A stretch of DNA of 64,000 bases from CAVRXZ01 sp963773035 (GCA_963773035.1 CAVYZX010000005.1:186001-250000), one strand, 5' to 3'; numbered from the stretch's first letter, positions 1 to 8,905 are shown. Translations and numbers: made by a program. The notes: generated from the sequence alone by a model not told the origin.

Positions 1-1498
1 CATTGATCGCTCGAATGGATACCGTTCCCGGTTGCATCCTCTGCAGAAGAAATGCTACGAGTGCTCCTGATAGCCCGAAAAGCAGAGCGAAGTAGCGATT
101 ATTGAAGGGCGTCCACCCAAGCGCGAAACTGGTGATCACAAGAAAGCCTTGCAGGCTGATAGCAAGCACGCGCAAGAATCCGCCGGTCTTAAATAATGCA
201 TAGATGATAGCGGGAGTAATCAGAAAAAACCCGAAAGGGCCGAACCACGCGAAATCCTCGTGGCTTTCCCACCGCATCCGGAACGTGCCGCAACAGGTCG
301 CAATTCCCAGATCACCAAAGATCGGGTGCACAATTGACATGTAAATCCGATCTCCGACCTCCGATAACCGAAACCCGCGGCCGACCTTGAAGATGCTATC
401 CACGGCCATAAAATCAAAGGTTTGAAGGAAGTAACGAATCATGTTGGCAATTCCACCAGAAATTCCCCCCAATTGTCCCGTTATAAACTGCGTTTCGGAC
501 GGTCCCGTCCATCCATGCCATTGCAGTTTGTTGTAAGCGAACAGCCACGCCTGAGAGAGAACAAGGACGGGAGCCAATGCTAAAAGGGCTTGGCGGCCAT
601 AACGACGGACTATTTGTCTCCAGGGCTGGACACCATGTTTTCGAAGGAGTCCCAAACTAAAAGCGGCAAAAAAGGGAAGGGCCCAAACCGGGAACGTTAT
701 CTTCGTAGATATCCCGAACGACAAGGCAAGGATGAGAAGGATCGCTCCACTGAAATCCGGCTTTTCCCAAAGCTCACGTGCGATCACCAAGGTAAACACA
801 CCCACGGCGGCCGCCACAATGTCGTTCTTCGTTGAAGTGGCTTGATAAACCAACTCCGGAAGACTTCCGATAAGGATGGCAGCTGTCAGCGCAAATTTAG
901 CCTCGGTGTAATGGCGTGCGAGTGCATATGTGCCGGTGATGATCGCAAGGTAGCTAAGGAAGCTAAACAAGGCGACGCCATAATCCGTCCCGAAGCGCAA
1001 AAACAGATGCGTGAGGATGTCGGCACCCACCGGGAAGATCACCTGTCGGACGGTGGTGACTCTATCCAGAAAGAGCGTGTGTTCCTGCTGAAACAGGAGC
1101 ACACGCGCGAGGTTATAGGCCATGCTATCGTAGTTCCCCGGAGGCAGCAGAATGGCTTGGAGCCCCAGATAGGACCAGGCCACCAACAAAAGCCAAGCAA
1201 TCACCCGATGTGTGCGAATAAAATATCTAATGGCCCGCCAGAAACCTTTTAGCGATTCTCTCTCCTTTACCAGCGTCCACCCCACAAAGCCGAGTGCTAC
1301 CATCTCCAAAGGAAAGGACAGCATAGGCATGCCGACCAGGAAAGCAGCCTGGAACACGAAAGACAAGAACATCATCGCCAGACAGATGCCACAGCAGATG
1401 GACTGACAAATCGGACGCCCGGAACTGCGAAAGAGGACACCTCCTCCGAGGCAGAGCAGCGCGAGTTCACCGCTTGAAATTAGAGCAGTTATAGGCAT
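1..1498 (-). CDS. Polytopic membrane protein, probable GT-C type glycosyltransferase (C-terminus outside window)
   Basis: Reading the minus strand from an ATG at 1498 gives one uninterrupted frame of 499 codons that runs off the left edge, so the C-terminus is missing. GGGAG lies 8 bases before the ATG. The protein is nearly all hydrophobic segments joined by short polar loops. A loop near residues 119-132 (PPGNYDSMAYNLAR) has an Asp (D124) where PMT/ArnT-like GT-C enzymes, which use polyprenyl-phosphate sugars, carry their catalytic acid. Late loops read TSTKND and NNRYF. The GT-C assignment is inference from this layout; a polymerase- or flippase-like envelope protein is the alternative. 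A GT2 glycosyltransferase lies upstream on the same strand, separated by a transposase relic. Confidence 0.6.
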   Translation of the reverse strand, partial: MPITALISSGELALLCLGGGVLFRSSGRPICQSICCGICLAMMFLSFVFQAAFLVGMPMLSFPLEMVALGFVGWTLVKERESLKGFWRAIRYFIRTHRVIAWLLLVAWSYLGLQAILLPPGNYDSMAYNLARVLLFQQEHTLFLDRVTTVRQVIFPVGADILTHLFLRFGTDYGVALFSFLSYLAIITGTYALARHYTEAKFALTAAILIGSLPELVYQATSTKNDIVAAAVGVFTLVIARELWEKPDFSGAILLILALSFGISTKITFPVWALPFFAAFSLGLLRKHGVQPWRQIVRRYGRQALLALAPVLVLSQAWLFAYNKLQWHGWTGPSETQFITGQLGGISGGIANMIRYFLQTFDFMAVDSIFKVGRGFRLSEVGDRIYMSIVHPIFGDLGIATCCGTFRMRWESHEDFAWFGPFGFFLITPAIIYALFKTGGFLRVLAISLQGFLVITSFALGWTPFNNRYFALLFGLSGALVAFLLQRMQPGTVSIRAIN

Positions 1499-1544
1499 TC
1501 GGCGTTCTCCCGCGGTCGGCTCGTGGAAAGGCTGCCCCGACCTT

Positions 1545-2190
1545 ATATTGGCCCCTTTACTTCCTCTAGCAAGCCAGTGAAAAAGTGACTTCCAGCAGCC
1601 GTGCTGTTTCCGTTGGTGAAGGTAACGATCCAGGCGACAAGCGGACCGCCCCGATGATGGAGCTTTCGCAACAGGCCCACAGTCTTCATCCAGCCGAACG
1701 CTTGCTCGACGAGCTTCCGCTTGCGTTGGCTGATGGCGTAGCCGGGATACCGGGTCGTCCGACCGTCAATCGCGCTAGTCCGCCCTCGGTGTCGGGATAC
1801 TGCGCCACGTGGGGCGCCACGTACATCTTGCGCGTCTGACCAACAAAGTCGCGCGTGTCGTAGTACTTATCGCCGCCGATGGTCAGCCGCCCCGCCCTGC
1901 GGCAATTCGCCCAACATTGTCAGCGCATCGACGATCAACCCGTGGCGATTCTCCATCAGGAGATGGCCCAGATAGGCGAGCTTGGCTTCGCTGCCCGTCG
2001 TCTTCTTGAACAATCGCGCGTCGGGATCTGTGGTCGACTGGTGCGTGTCGTTTTTCCGCTCTTCCCCGCGGAAATTCACGTTGGATTCCCCGGGTCGTCC
2101 GGTGTGTCGGGGGGCACATTGCTGCGGCGGAAACTCTTCTGGCTGGCCCAGGCTTCCAGCATCGAATCAGGGCATTTGTCTCGCGCAAAG
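1545..2190 (-). pseudogene. IS5-family DDE transposase relic (frameshifted)
   Basis: The minus strand holds pieces of one transposase spread over at least two frames. The order is SMLEAWASQKSFRR (about 2185-2140), NFRGEERKNDTHQSTTDPD (from 2079), FKKTTGSEAKLAYLGHLLME, a displaced GGDKYYDTRDFV piece, and RYPGYAISQRKRKLVEQAFG followed by WMKTVG and LLRKLHHRG. These are the middle and C-terminal parts of IS5-type DDE transposases: the NFRGxxRxNxTH linker, then the QRKRKxxEQxFGWxK region holding the catalytic Glu. The N-terminal third is absent and I see no terminal inverted repeats, so the element is dead. It separates two glycosyltransferase genes. Confidence 0.8.
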
Positions 2191-2241
2191 GACGCTAAGG
2201 GGACAACGGCCTCTGGTAGGAATTTAAACCGTGAATCCAGC

Positions 2242-3024
2242 TTAGGCCATCCGATAATACGCGCCGCCCAGCTTATGATTGGGCGTGTCTTTGAAAATCT
2301 CGGGCCGCCACAAGCCCCATTTCCACGAGCGGAACTTCAGACTGGTCAATAACACTCCAACTCCGTAGCGGAACGAACGACGGAAATTGATCGAACTGGC
2401 CTCGGGAAAATAACGAGTCGGGCATGAGATCTCACCGATCTCGAAACCGAAGGCCACGGCTTGGGCAAGCATCTCGTTGTCAAATACGAAGTCGTCGGAG
2501 TTCGCGAGCAGTGGCAAGTCCTTCAGCACGCGCCGGGAAAAGGCCCGGTAGCCGGTGTGGTATTCCGAAAGCTTCGCTCCAAGCATCAGATTCTCGATGG
2601 CGGTCAGAACGCGGTTGGCAACGTACTTCCAGACGGGCATTCCCCCTTGCCGCGCGGTTTTACCCAGGATGCGGGAGCCGAGCACAACCTCGTAGACGCC
2701 GGACGCGATCATCCCTGCCATGGCCGTGATGAGGCGCGGCTCGTACTGATAGTCCGGATGAACCATCACGATGATGTCGGCTCCTGTCTTTAAGGCCTCG
2801 ATATAGCAAGTCTTTTGGTTGGCGCCGTAGCCCATGTTGCGATGGTGCACGAAGGTCATGATCCCCAGCTCCCGAGCCCTCTGGACCGTCCCGTCCGTGC
2901 TGGCGTCGTCCACTAGAAGGACAGTATCCACAATCTCCGAGGGAATACTCTTGTAAGTCCGCTCAAGAGTCAGCTCCGCTTTGTAGGCCGGCAAAACAAC
3001 GACGACGTTTTTTCCTTCAAGCAC
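2242..3024 (-). CDS. Family 2 glycosyltransferase (polyprenyl-phosphate sugar synthase-like)
   Basis: A GT-A glycosyltransferase, about 261 codons from a GTG at 3024. The N-terminus reads VVVVLPAYKAELTLERTYKS, then LLVDDASTDGT, then MVHPDYQYEP, whose Asp fits the metal-binding position. The acceptor side has YHTGYRAFSRR. It probably moves a nucleotide-sugar to a lipid carrier or envelope glycan in the cytoplasm. The frame stays open back to 3156, but those residues look random, whereas GAGGGG sits 7 bases before the GTG, which decides the start. The sequence upstream is a decayed gene, so it may have lost its operon partner. The substrate is unknown. Confidence 0.85.
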   Translation of the reverse strand: MLEGKNVVVVLPAYKAELTLERTYKSIPSEIVDTVLLVDDASTDGTVQRARELGIMTFVHHRNMGYGANQKTCYIEALKTGADIIVMVHPDYQYEPRLITAMAGMIASGVYEVVLGSRILGKTARQGGMPVWKYVANRVLTAIENLMLGAKLSEYHTGYRAFSRRVLKDLPLLANSDDFVFDNEMLAQAVAFGFEIGEISCPTRYFPEASSINFRRSFRYGVGVLLTSLKFRSWKWGLWRPEIFKDTPNHKLGGAYYRMA

Positions 3025-3082
3025 GGTTATCCCCTCTGCGCCGATGTCGATAGGCGATCGAGCGACTGCCTGGGAACACACT

Positions 3083-3713
3083 TCACAATGGATGCGATCG
3101 CCCTTTATAGACGACGTATGTCTCCTCGTCCTCGGTAAATGGTCCCACCTCGGCAAAGTCCACGCGAAAGCGCTTCACTTCTTCTTGGTTGATTTCCAAG
3201 GCCCTGCCGTAAGACCAATCGAAGTGCCCCCAGCCCTCCGATCGTTTTCGGCAACGAGACGAGGACTACTCTTCCGTTACTTTGTGCAGCTGGGCGCTCG
3301 CGATCATCAATTCACTGAGCGTCACTGTGCGATTGAAGGGCCTTACGAAGTCCACCCACGGGCAAAATCTCCCCTCGCGCACCAGATAAACTTTGTTGTT
3401 CGTATGGTAACCCAAACTTTCTCCAGAAAACCTCCTGCTCGCAGATGACGTTAGCGTCCGGCTACTCCTGCTTTAGAAACACGCCCGCAGCCTTGCCTCG
3501 AAGATAGGGCTTATGAAGGTCGAGCCCAGCGGCTTCCAGCCCATCCGTGGCGTAGAAAAAAGCGAGAATCCAAGGCGCAAGTTATGAACCGCCAGTAAAG
3601 ATTGTTGGGCTTGCAATAGCGACTGCCATCGACGCGTCCTTTCCCACCAGCGCGACCGTGTGGAGGTCGCCGATGATGCCGTAGTCTTCTATGGGTGCGT
3701 AGCGGCTTGCCAT
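3083..3713 (-). pseudogene. Decayed coding segment with a GH15-like N-terminus
   Basis: An ATG at 3713 opens MASRYAPIEDYGIIGDLHTV followed by ALVGKDASM and, after a gap, SPTIF. This matches the start of family 15 glycoside hydrolases (glucoamylase/trehalase type, normally IEDYGxIGDxxTxALVGxDGSIDW then FDSPxxF). The frame then meets stops but continues with protein-like stretches (WILAFFYATDGLEAAGLDLH, PDANVICEQEVFW). After a shift come NNKVYLVREGRFCPWVDFV and EEVKRFRVDFAEVGPFTED, ending at 3083. The second half does not look like GH15 and I do not recognise it. It may be a fusion of two broken genes. Confidence 0.55.
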
Positions 3714-4174
3714 TGGGACCAAGTGTCGCGGGGCGAGACTGAAGAGTTCCTCTCGAGACACATTCTCCTCTGAATCGATCGAGGATAAGAAGGCTCGGGG
3801 GAGGGATGCTTGGTCGCAGGTCTCCCGGACGAGGTGGCGATCTTACGTTCGCCGACTGACGCCGTGACAAAGCTCGGCAGCGATGAGGCAACTTCAGTCC
3901 TCACTCCAGAATTTCTCAGTCTTGTGCCCGGTTTCTTTGCCGCGGATGTCGTTGCGCGGCCGCTTGTGCATGGTCTCGCGCAATTCGCCAGCGCAGTCAT
4001 GAGTACGAGGACAGACCTGCGGCGGCTGTCGCCGTGGGTCCCCGACAGCGTCCGACAGAGTTAGAAGCTGACTGGCAGGTAGTTGGCGGGGTCGACGGGA
4101 CTCGTGCCAGTCAGCGGCGCGAGCCGCTGACCGCCTGAGAATCGGGGAGCGCGCCACTCGAGCGGGAGCGAGAG
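3714..4174. other. Intergenic DNA, no supportable gene
   Basis: Short open frames exist on both strands but have no ribosome site, no recognisable motif and arginine-rich, random-looking composition. The only structure I see is a 21-base copy of the tRNA-Asp 3' end at 4084-4104. The region lies just downstream, in the direction of transcription, of tRNA-Asp. Confidence 0.5.
4084..4104 (-). repeat. 21-bp exact copy of the tRNA-Asp 3' end (possible att site remnant)
   Basis: Bases 4084-4104 repeat 4175-4195, the CCA end and T-arm 3' half of tRNA-Asp, without mismatch. The copy is in the same orientation, 91 bp downstream of the tRNA gene. Flanking sequence does not fold as a second tRNA. A duplicated tRNA 3' end is the usual footprint of tyrosine-recombinase integration, but no integrase is seen here. 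Confidence 0.6.
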
Positions 4175-4251
<77 letters not shown>

Positions 4252-4255
4252 AAAC

Positions 4256-4335
4256 TCAAAGTTGAAACTTGAAAAGTGGAAGGTTGAAAGTGACCTCTCG
4301 TTCCACTTTCCACTTGTCCACTTTCAACTTTTACT
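4256..4335. repeat. Degenerate AAGTTGAAAGTGGA-type intergenic repeat
   Basis: Between the two tRNA genes lies a stretch built from imperfect copies of a 7-9 base unit such as GTTGAAA and AGTGGA, running first in one orientation (4256-4290) and then in the other (4303-4335). A very similar block sits at 6545-6592. It has no coding potential. Confidence 0.6.
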
Positions 4336-4340
4336 TCCCC

Positions 4341-4415
4341 TGGTGGGCGGTACAGGATTCGAACCTGTGACAGCCGGCGTGTAAAGCCGGTGCTCTACCA
4401 CTGAGCTAACCGCCC
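4341..4415 (-). tRNA. tRNA-Val (TAC)
   Basis: A 75-base cloverleaf on the minus strand. The acceptor stem GGGCGGT pairs with ACCGCCC, the D-arm starts GCTCAGTGGTAGAGC, the anticodon loop TTTACAC gives TAC, the T-arm contains GGTTCGAATCC, and the discriminator is A with CCA encoded. Upstream on the same strand is the ICMT-like methyltransferase gene. Confidence 0.95.
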
Positions 4416-4521
4416 CAGCCATTGCAGATGTCCAATTGCCGATTGCAGACTGGATCCGCGCTCGGGAATCTCGCTCTGCAATCTCAAGAGCGGCGTTCCG
4501 CCCGTCCGTCCAAACAACGCA

Positions 4522-5043
4522 TTATACGTTAGCCGCTGCCTTCAGCGCGAGCAGCAGCATCGCCAGGAGCAGTCCGACGACGGCGCGGTGCTCGTGATTC
4601 GCGATGGCTCGGGACACGCTGAACCGACGGTTGGTCGCGTCGGCGGCCCGTCCCTGGCGGTAGCGGTCGTACTCGTCGCCGAACGTCTTTCGCAGAAACG
4701 CCTCTTCGTTCTTCATCGCCGCCGTCATCGTCACGCTCAGGTACACGGCGACCATGATTGCAACGATCAGGCTTCCTGACGCAAGCGCAAGACCCAATCC
4801 CATGATGCTGGAGCCGAGATAAAGGGGATGTGCGCTCCACCGGTAAGGACCCGACGTCGTGACTTCGCGCGACTTCTGAAGGTGCCCCGCGGCCCAGATG
4901 CGAATGGCTTCACCAAGCGTCGCAATCCCGGCGCCCGCCAGAACGGTCGCCCTCGTGGGCCTGGCAAGCCAGAATGCGAACACCCCGAACAGAAATCCCA
5001 AAGTCACCCGCCAACGCGACAGCAGAGATGCCGTGTCAGACAT
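4522..5043 (-). CDS. Isoprenylcysteine carboxyl methyltransferase (ICMT/PEMT)-family membrane protein
   Basis: A 173-residue membrane protein. After two N-terminal membrane segments comes the family core SGPYRWSAHPLYLGSSIMG and, later, KNEEAFLRKTFGDEYDRY, the C-terminal SAM-binding signature shared by ICMT and phospholipid N-methyltransferases. A last hydrophobic segment ends the protein. The ATG at 5043 overlaps the last 8 bases of waaC, and this position, not the earlier in-frame codons inside waaC, fits the family start. It closes the heptose operon. Bacterial members methylate varied lipids and small molecules, so the substrate is unknown. Confidence 0.75.
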   Translation of the reverse strand: MSDTASLLSRWRVTLGFLFGVFAFWLARPTRATVLAGAGIATLGEAIRIWAAGHLQKSREVTTSGPYRWSAHPLYLGSSIMGLGLALASGSLIVAIMVAVYLSVTMTAAMKNEEAFLRKTFGDEYDRYRQGRAADATNRRFSVSRAIANHEHRAVVGLLLAMLLLALKAAANV

Positions 5044-6070
5044 GGTTGGCGCGTGCGCCGAGACGACGCTCGACTGCCTCGAGTACTTCGTCGGCGTGTA
5101 TGTCCGCCAGACACATCCGCTCCAGCCTGCAACGGCGCAGGTGATGACAGGCACAGACCTCGGCGCGGGAAACCGTCACGTCGTCCGGCAACCAGGGACC
5201 ATTTCTCGACGGCCGCGTTGGACCGAAGATGCCGACCACGGGCGTGCCGACCGCAGCGGCGATGTGCGCCGGCCCGGTGTCTCCCGACACGATGAGTTTG
5301 GCCCCGCGAGACAGAGCGACGAGATCGCCGATCGACGCCGGCGGCGCGACGATCGCCGCACCAGAGGAGTGAGTAGCCACTTCTTCAGCCAGGGCGCGCT
5401 CTCCTTCTCCCCACAATGCGACGGACGTCAAGCCATGACGATCGCGCAGCGCGGCAGCGACGAGGCCGAACCGCGATGCCGGCCACCGTTTGTTGGGCCA
5501 CGCTGCTCCCGGATTGAGCAGCACGTAGCCGACTCGAACTTGTGAACTCATCGCGCGTGCAACGTCCGACTCGACGTGCTCGATTGGAAATTCCGGGTTT
5601 CCGGCTTCGATCCCGAGCGGCTCGAGCAGACCCAGATTGATTTGCACGACGTGTCGCGTTTCGCGCGGATCGTAGATCCCGCCGCAGCCAGGATCGTAGA
5701 CGTCGGTATAGAAAGGCCGAGCCAACTGCTCGCGCAGATACGACGGCGCGAATCCAATCACGCGACGCGAGCCCGAGCTGCGTGCGAGAGCCGCAGATTT
5801 GAGGAGTCCCTGAAGATCGATGGCGACGTCGTATCGCGACCGTCTCAGTTCGCGGACCGCGCTGAGGAGAGTGAACGATCCTTGCGTGCGGCCATCCAGC
5901 GGGAGACGGCGATCCAGAACCGTCACCAGATCGAGAATCTCGCGGTACTTGGCATTGACCAGCCAATCGATCCTGGCGGCCGGAAACGCCCGGCGAAGGG
6001 CTGCCGCCACGGGAATCGCATGGACGATGTCGCCCAGCGAGCCGAGGCGTACGAGGAGGACGCGGTTCAT
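5036..6070 (-). CDS. waaC: LPS heptosyltransferase I (GT9 family)
   Basis: A 344-residue GT-B enzyme of family 9, which adds L-glycero-D-manno-heptose from the ADP-sugar to the Kdo of the inner core at the cytoplasmic face. The N-terminus MNRVLLVRLGSLGDIVHAIP is the glycine-rich loop of the family. The C-terminal donor domain shows LLNPGAAWPNKRWP and SGDTGPAHIAAAVGTPVVG followed by FGPTRP. A Cys-rich tail (CACHHLRRCRLERMC) precedes the end, as is common in this family. It overlaps hldC by 4 bases and the next gene by 8, so the three are probably translated together. Calling it WaaC rather than WaaF rests on similarity and the presence of a second paralogue at 7741-8760. Confidence 0.85.
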   Translation of the reverse strand: MNRVLLVRLGSLGDIVHAIPVAAALRRAFPAARIDWLVNAKYREILDLVTVLDRRLPLDGRTQGSFTLLSAVRELRRSRYDVAIDLQGLLKSAALARSSGSRRVIGFAPSYLREQLARPFYTDVYDPGCGGIYDPRETRHVVQINLGLLEPLGIEAGNPEFPIEHVESDVARAMSSQVRVGYVLLNPGAAWPNKRWPASRFGLVAAALRDRHGLTSVALWGEGERALAEEVATHSSGAAIVAPPASIGDLVALSRGAKLIVSGDTGPAHIAAAVGTPVVGIFGPTRPSRNGPWLPDDVTVSRAEVCACHHLRRCRLERMCLADIHADEVLEAVERRLGARANHV

Positions 6071-6540
6071 CCCTGGCGAGTCAGGCGGGCGACGACATCC
6101 CGTGTCGAGTGGTGTTTCTCGTCACCGACAATGACCGTGCGGCCGCCATAGGATTGCACGACGCCTCGCTCCGGGACGGAGTCCACAGTGTAGTCGGGAC
6201 CCTTGCAGTGCACTTCGGGCTTCAGCAACAGCAACAGCCGCTCGACAGTTCGGTCGCTGAACACCACGACGTAGTCAACCGATTGAAATGCGGCAATGAT
6301 TTCCGCACGCTCGTTCGCTGGAACGATCGGTCGTCCGGGACCCTTCAGCGCGGTGACCGTCCGATCGTCGTTGATGGCGACGACTAGACGATCCGCTTCA
6401 GCCGCCGCACCGCGCAGGTATCGAACGTGACCGACGTGCAACAGATCGAAGCATCCATTCGCGAAAGCGATGCGCCGGCCTTGGGCGCGGTCGCGTGCCA
6501 CTATATCAACGAGCTGATCTTCCGTAAGGACTTCGCCCAT
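6067..6540 (-). CDS. hldC: D-glycero-beta-D-manno-heptose 1-phosphate adenylyltransferase
   Basis: A 157-residue nucleotidyltransferase that makes ADP-heptose from heptose 1-phosphate and ATP. The cytidylyltransferase-fold motif FANGCFDLLHVGHVRYL lies at residues 26-42, and the second motif region is VVFSDRTVERLLLLLKP. It is a separate gene here (RfaE2), not fused to the kinase as in enterobacterial HldE. The kinase lies just upstream at 6591, separated by a repeat-rich spacer. The start ATG is at 6540, and the stop overlaps the waaC start (ATGA-type overlap). Confidence 0.92.
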   Translation of the reverse strand: MGEVLTEDQLVDIVARDRAQGRRIAFANGCFDLLHVGHVRYLRGAAAEADRLVVAINDDRTVTALKGPGRPIVPANERAEIIAAFQSVDYVVVFSDRTVERLLLLLKPEVHCKGPDYTVDSVPERGVVQSYGGRTVIVGDEKHHSTRDVVARLTRQG

Positions 6541-6544
6541 ATCT

Positions 6545-6592
6545 CAACTTCTGGCTTTATTTTCCACTTCTCCACTTTCAACTTTTAACTTT
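6545..6592. repeat. Degenerate intergenic repeat, second block of the AAGTTGAAAGTGGA family
   Basis: The spacer between hldC and hldA contains CCACTTCTCCACTTTCAAC followed by TTTTAAC, nearly the same as the block at 4303-4335 between the tRNAs. The stop codon of hldA lies at its edge. Confidence 0.6.
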
Positions 6593-7646
6593 ACGTCCGG
6601 TCGCTCTCGATCGCATTCGCGAGCTCACGAGCCGATACCGTGGCCGTTCCCCGCTTCATGACCACCAGTCCGCCTGCGTAATTCGCAAGCCGAGCCGCTT
6701 CGAAAAACGACGCGCCCGCCGCCAGCGCCAGCGCCACGGTCGCAATCACCGTATCGCCGGCACCTGTCACATCCGCGACTTCGTCGGATCCGAAGATTGG
6801 AATGTGGATCGTCGACTGATTCGGTTGGAAGAGCGCCATTCCCCGACTGCCGCGAGTAATCAGCAACGCCGCCGTCTTGAAGCGGCGAAGCAGTTCGTGG
6901 CCGGCCTGCTCCAGGGTCCGCACGTCGTCGCCAATTCGAAGCCCGAGCATCTGCTCGACCTCCGACTCGTTTGGGGTGCAGATGGTCATGTCGCGATACT
7001 CGAGGAGCCGATACCGTGAATCGACCAGCATCGGCACCGAACCTCGTTTCGAGCGGCGCGCCAATGCCGCGTGGATCGTCCGACCGATCGCCGGTGTGAT
7101 CAAACCCGAGCCGTAGTCCGAGAGCACGACGGCGTCACAGCCCGTAACTGCCGACCGCAGCCTCTCGCTAAGTTTCAGGCTCTCGGACTTGGAACCGGAC
7201 CAAGCGGTCTCCCGGTCGATCCGGACCAATTGCTGTTTTGCCGAATGGACGCCTCCGGCGAGGATACGTGTCTTGACGGGCGTTCGATAACCCCGAGCGC
7301 GCGAGACATGTTTCCGGTCCACCGCTGGGGCCAGAGCCGTCATCAACCGGCGCCCCTCAGCATCGTCTCCGACGATCCCGGCGAGACGCGCACGGCCGCC
7401 CAGCGCGGCGACGTTGTTCGCCGCATTTCCAGCGCCACCTGCCAGCATCTCGGTCGTGTCGTACTTCAGAATCAGCACCGGGGCCTCGCGAGACACCCGA
7501 GCCACTTCGCCATAAATGAACTCGTCGGCAATGATGTCGCCGACGACGAGGACGCGGCGCCGACCGAAGGTGGCGATGAGAGATCGCAGCCGCTTCTTGA
7601 GTGCGGCGGCACCGGGAAGTGAATGGCCAGAGCGAGAGATCTTCAT
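6591..7646 (-). CDS. hldA: D-glycero-beta-D-manno-heptose-7-phosphate kinase (PfkB family)
   Basis: A PfkB/ribokinase-fold kinase of about 351 residues that phosphorylates heptose 7-phosphate at C1. Visible family parts are VLVVGDIIADEFIYGEVARV with SREAP, AGGAGNAANNVAALGG, the central CTPNESE, and the C-terminal anion-hole/catalytic motif DVTGAGDTVIATVALALAAG with Asp as base. I take the ATG at 7646. A TTG at 7706 keeps the frame open, but the added 20 residues are serine/arginine-rich and atypical, and neither start has a convincing ribosome site. It is the first dedicated step toward ADP-heptose, with hldC just downstream. Confidence 0.88.
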   Translation of the reverse strand: MKISRSGHSLPGAAALKKRLRSLIATFGRRRVLVVGDIIADEFIYGEVARVSREAPVLILKYDTTEMLAGGAGNAANNVAALGGRARLAGIVGDDAEGRRLMTALAPAVDRKHVSRARGYRTPVKTRILAGGVHSAKQQLVRIDRETAWSGSKSESLKLSERLRSAVTGCDAVVLSDYGSGLITPAIGRTIHAALARRSKRGSVPMLVDSRYRLLEYRDMTICTPNESEVEQMLGLRIGDDVRTLEQAGHELLRRFKTAALLITRGSRGMALFQPNQSTIHIPIFGSDEVADVTGAGDTVIATVALALAAGASFFEAARLANYAGGLVVMKRGTATVSARELANAIESDRT

Positions 7647-7740
7647 CGAGGTTACGACGTTTGACTCCGATTGGCTTCGACCGCCCCTTCGGGGTGATGC
7701 GGACAATAGTAATACGCGTCAATCCGCGCACCCTCGCGGT

Positions 7741-8760
7741 TCATAGCATTCGCTTCGTGGCCTCGAGCACGGCGTCAACCGAAATGCGTCGCATGCATCG
7801 ATGATCGATCGGGCATTCACGGAGCATACAAGGACGGCACCAGACCTGCGTTGTCAGCGTCGCTGCGGCCGGACCCGAAGGCTGAGGGGTGAAATCCTCG
7901 ATGGACACACCACGCGGGCCCGTTCTGCGCTCGTCGGTCGGCCCGAAAATCGCGGTGACCGGGAGTCCCAGCGCCGCGCCTAAATGCAAGGCGCCGGAAT
8001 CATTCGAGACGAGAGCACGCGCCATCGACAGAACCCCCGCGAGGGCCGGCAGATTGGTTCGGCCAATAAGGTTCAGGACGGCGACCTTGCCCTCCAGAGC
8101 CGATTCCAGACTGCGGCCCGTCTGGACGTCTGCGCTGCTTCCGATCAGCACCGCTCGAAATCCCAGTTCGAGGAGTTGCCCCGCCAGCGCCGCAAACCGG
8201 TCTGCGGGCCATCGTTTCGCGCCGCCGTACGCAGCCCCAGGAGCGAGGACCACGAACGGTTCCTGCGCGTCCCACCCGGCTCGCTCGAGCGCGCACGTTC
8301 CGGCAACCCGTGCAGAAGTTGGAGCGTCGAGGCGAGGGGTGTTCGGCCCGCTTGGAAAGCCCAACGCTGAAGTGAGCCGCTGATAATAGTCGATCTGATG
8401 AATCGGGCCAGACGGCCGGCCGACGGCCCGGGTAAGCAGTAAACCACGCCAGTCTGCCCGGTATCCCCAGCGTTCAGCTATTCCGGCTTGTCGTGCAATC
8501 AGCGCCGATCGGAAGGAGTTCGGCAGAAGGATCGCGGCCTCGTACCTGGCAGAACTTTCGCTTCCAATCTTCGAAAGGCCGTTTTCGATCGTCACGACTC
8601 CGTCAACACCAGTCACCATCTCGAACAGCGGCGCAATCGACGGTTTTGCGGCAACGGCAATCAAGGACTGTGGGAATTCCCGACGGATATCGGACACCGC
8701 CGGCAGTGCCATGACCGCGTCGCCAAGCCAGTTGGGAGCGAAAATGATGATGCGGTTCAT
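7741..8760 (-). CDS. waaF: LPS heptosyltransferase II (GT9 family)
   Basis: A 339-residue GT9 heptosyltransferase starting at the ATG at 8760. The N-terminal loop is IIIFAPNWLGDAVMALPAVS. The donor-site block is VLAPGAAYGGAKRWPADRFA and the C-terminal block is ALVSNDSGALHLGAALGLP, then FGPTDERRTGP. The cluster CRPCMLRECPIDHRCM near the end is the Cys-rich segment usual for WaaF. It adds the second heptose to the inner core. It is the most upstream gene of the minus-strand heptose operon and is divergent from the GT2 gene at 8906. Confidence 0.88.
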   Translation of the reverse strand: MNRIIIFAPNWLGDAVMALPAVSDIRREFPQSLIAVAAKPSIAPLFEMVTGVDGVVTIENGLSKIGSESSARYEAAILLPNSFRSALIARQAGIAERWGYRADWRGLLLTRAVGRPSGPIHQIDYYQRLTSALGFPSGPNTPRLDAPTSARVAGTCALERAGWDAQEPFVVLAPGAAYGGAKRWPADRFAALAGQLLELGFRAVLIGSSADVQTGRSLESALEGKVAVLNLIGRTNLPALAGVLSMARALVSNDSGALHLGAALGLPVTAIFGPTDERRTGPRGVSIEDFTPQPSGPAAATLTTQVWCRPCMLRECPIDHRCMRRISVDAVLEATKRML

Positions 8761-8805
8761 GGCTGCGCCCGCCTACCGGAGTGTGCACGAGGATAAGACG
8801 TGGCG

Positions 8806-8821
8806 TCCGGCTTTAGCCGGA
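8806..8821. repeat. Short palindrome TCCGGCTTTAGCCGGA
   Basis: A perfect hairpin with 7-bp arms and a 2-base centre lies between the divergent waaF and GT2 genes. The same core occurs twice at 58410-58527, so it belongs to a dispersed small-palindrome family. Confidence 0.6.
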
Positions 8822-8828
8822 CCGACTG

Positions 8829-8855
8829 TTGTAAGACGCAAGCCAGACGTATAGT
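8829..8855 (+). promoter_or_regulatory. Possible promoter of the GT2 gene
   Basis: TTGTAA at 8829-8834 and TATAGT at 8850-8855 are spaced 15 bases apart, about 50 bases before the likely ATG. The spacing is short, so this is tentative. Confidence 0.3.
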
Positions 8856-8905
8856 ACCGGAGATTGCCGTCCCCGGACCGCTATGGTACGGTGAGCAACG
8901 CGTTC

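Noticed and set aside
3810..4064. 84-codon plus-strand open frame
   Set aside because: No ribosome site, no motif, and it lies opposite equally long random frames.
5576..6151. 191-codon plus-strand frame over waaC/hldC
   Set aside because: Arg/Ser-rich antisense of two certain genes; no start signal.
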